The position numbers were made by a program, and so were the translations under genes. Positions 63,655 through 64,000 of a stretch of DNA of 64,000 nt are shown here, piece after piece. Origin of the DNA: Puia sp. (lineage in GTDB: Bacteria > Bacteroidota > Bacteroidia > Chitinophagales > Chitinophagaceae); contig JARLGZ010000177.1 in the NCBI GenBank assembly GCA_031292515.1, positions 1 through 64,000 of the forward strand, read 5' to 3'. The notes beneath the pieces are model-generated. The model saw nothing but the letters and a program-made list of their open reading frames with translations, was not told the DNA's origin and made no database searches. Position 1 is the stretch's first letter. Each line of letters opens with the position of its first letter.

Positions 63655-64000
63655 TTACTTCACCAGCCCACGCATGATCAACTGACTGAAGGTTTCGACA
63701 GCCGCATCCGTCCTGCTGAAATCGTTCTCGCTGAGCATTTCCCGTTTCAAACCGTGCAACCCGCTGAGAATCACAAAGACCAGTATGTCCAGCTCCTTTT
63801 TATCGATGGAGCGCAATTCACCCTTCCGGATCCCTTCCTTCAGGACCTGGGCAAGCAGATCGCTCTCTTGTCGAAAGAGACGTTGGTGAATGGAATCTTT
63901 AATCCGGTTATAGGTGGAGATTTCATCGGCATCCATGCCGGCATCCGTCAAAATTGCATTGTACCTGCTTCGTCTTTTCTGAACGGCATTGAGCTTTGCC
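63655..64000 (-). CDS. TetR-family transcriptional regulator, C-terminal part
   Basis: The frame enters from the right edge and ends at 63655, giving about 114 residues. It shows the ligand-binding half of a TetR regulator: a connecting helix (QKRRSRYNAILTDAGM), IHQRLFRQESDLLAQVLKEGIRKGELRSIDKKELDILVFVILSGLHGLKREM and a closing AVETFSQLIMRGLVK. The DNA-binding domain is outside the window. It probably controls the MFS gene 344 bp downstream. The start cannot be seen. Confidence 0.75.
   Translation of the reverse strand, partial: AKLNAVQKRRSRYNAILTDAGMDADEISTYNRIKDSIHQRLFRQESDLLAQVLKEGIRKGELRSIDKKELDILVFVILSGLHGLKREMLSENDFSRTDAAVETFSQLIMRGLVK

Overview
The window reads as chromosomal DNA of a Bacteroidota bacterium, most likely of the Chitinophagaceae or a close relative. 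The evidence is a type IX secretion PorU2/PorV2 pair, small Bacteroidota-restricted families (DUF6770, DUF5989/SxtJ, DUF6728, DUF7674-like), promoters of the form TTTG-N19/20-TAnnTTTG, an almost complete lack of Shine-Dalgarno sequences with rpsU as the clear exception, and the order rpsU-xerC-hpf-tRNA(Thr,Tyr,Gly,Thr)-tuf-tRNA(Trp)-secE-nusG-rplKAJL-rpoB. Coding density is high. No rRNA, complete mobile element or CRISPR array is visible.

Layout. 1-2.5 kb: a truncated outer-membrane porin-like gene, a GNAT acetyltransferase and two small conserved genes. 2.6-12.3 kb: PEP carboxylase diverges from a threonine block, thrA (aspartokinase/homoserine dehydrogenase), thrB and thrC, preceded by a Thr/Ile-rich leader peptide with hairpins and followed by an SGNH-fold protein that has lost its catalytic residues. 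12.3-19.2 kb: a secreted DUF6770 protein, an M48 metalloprotease and a four-gene carbamoyltransferase/SGNH/DUF5989/SxtJ cassette. 19.3-38.1 kb: the translation/transcription core locus, broken into pieces. rpoB has its own promoter and terminator and is not followed by rpoC. A 4.2-kb block (lysine-rich H1-like protein, DegT aminotransferase, FdtA-like ketoisomerase, GT14 glycosyltransferase) separates nusG from rplK. A membrane glycosyltransferase-like gene lies between hpf and xerC, and an acyltransferase between xerC and rpsU.

38.2-50 kb: riboflavin synthase, a second acyltransferase, an MBOAT/SGNH pair for O-acylation of a surface polymer, another polytopic membrane protein, and the PorV2-PorU2 operon. 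50-64 kb: tyrS, a GH125 alpha-mannosidase, an APC permease, lpxB, an aldo/keto reductase with a divergent-palindrome-flanked AraC regulator, tRNA-Ala, a DUF6728 membrane peptide, a PoxB-type TPP enzyme, an isochorismatase-fold protein, a small membrane protein, an MFS exporter and a TetR regulator cut by the window end.

Themes. Cell-surface modification genes (carbamoylation, aminosugar synthesis, glycosyl transfer, O-acylation) sit at each break in a normally compact housekeeping locus. Several housekeeping proteins (TyrS, LpxB, GH125, permease, carbamoyltransferase) carry lineage-looking low-complexity insertions, and degenerate short repeats occur between genes and across stop codons. No wholly new defence or mobile system is evident. 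The fragmented rpo/ribosomal locus, the threonine leader and the pseudo-SGNH protein are the points most worth following up.
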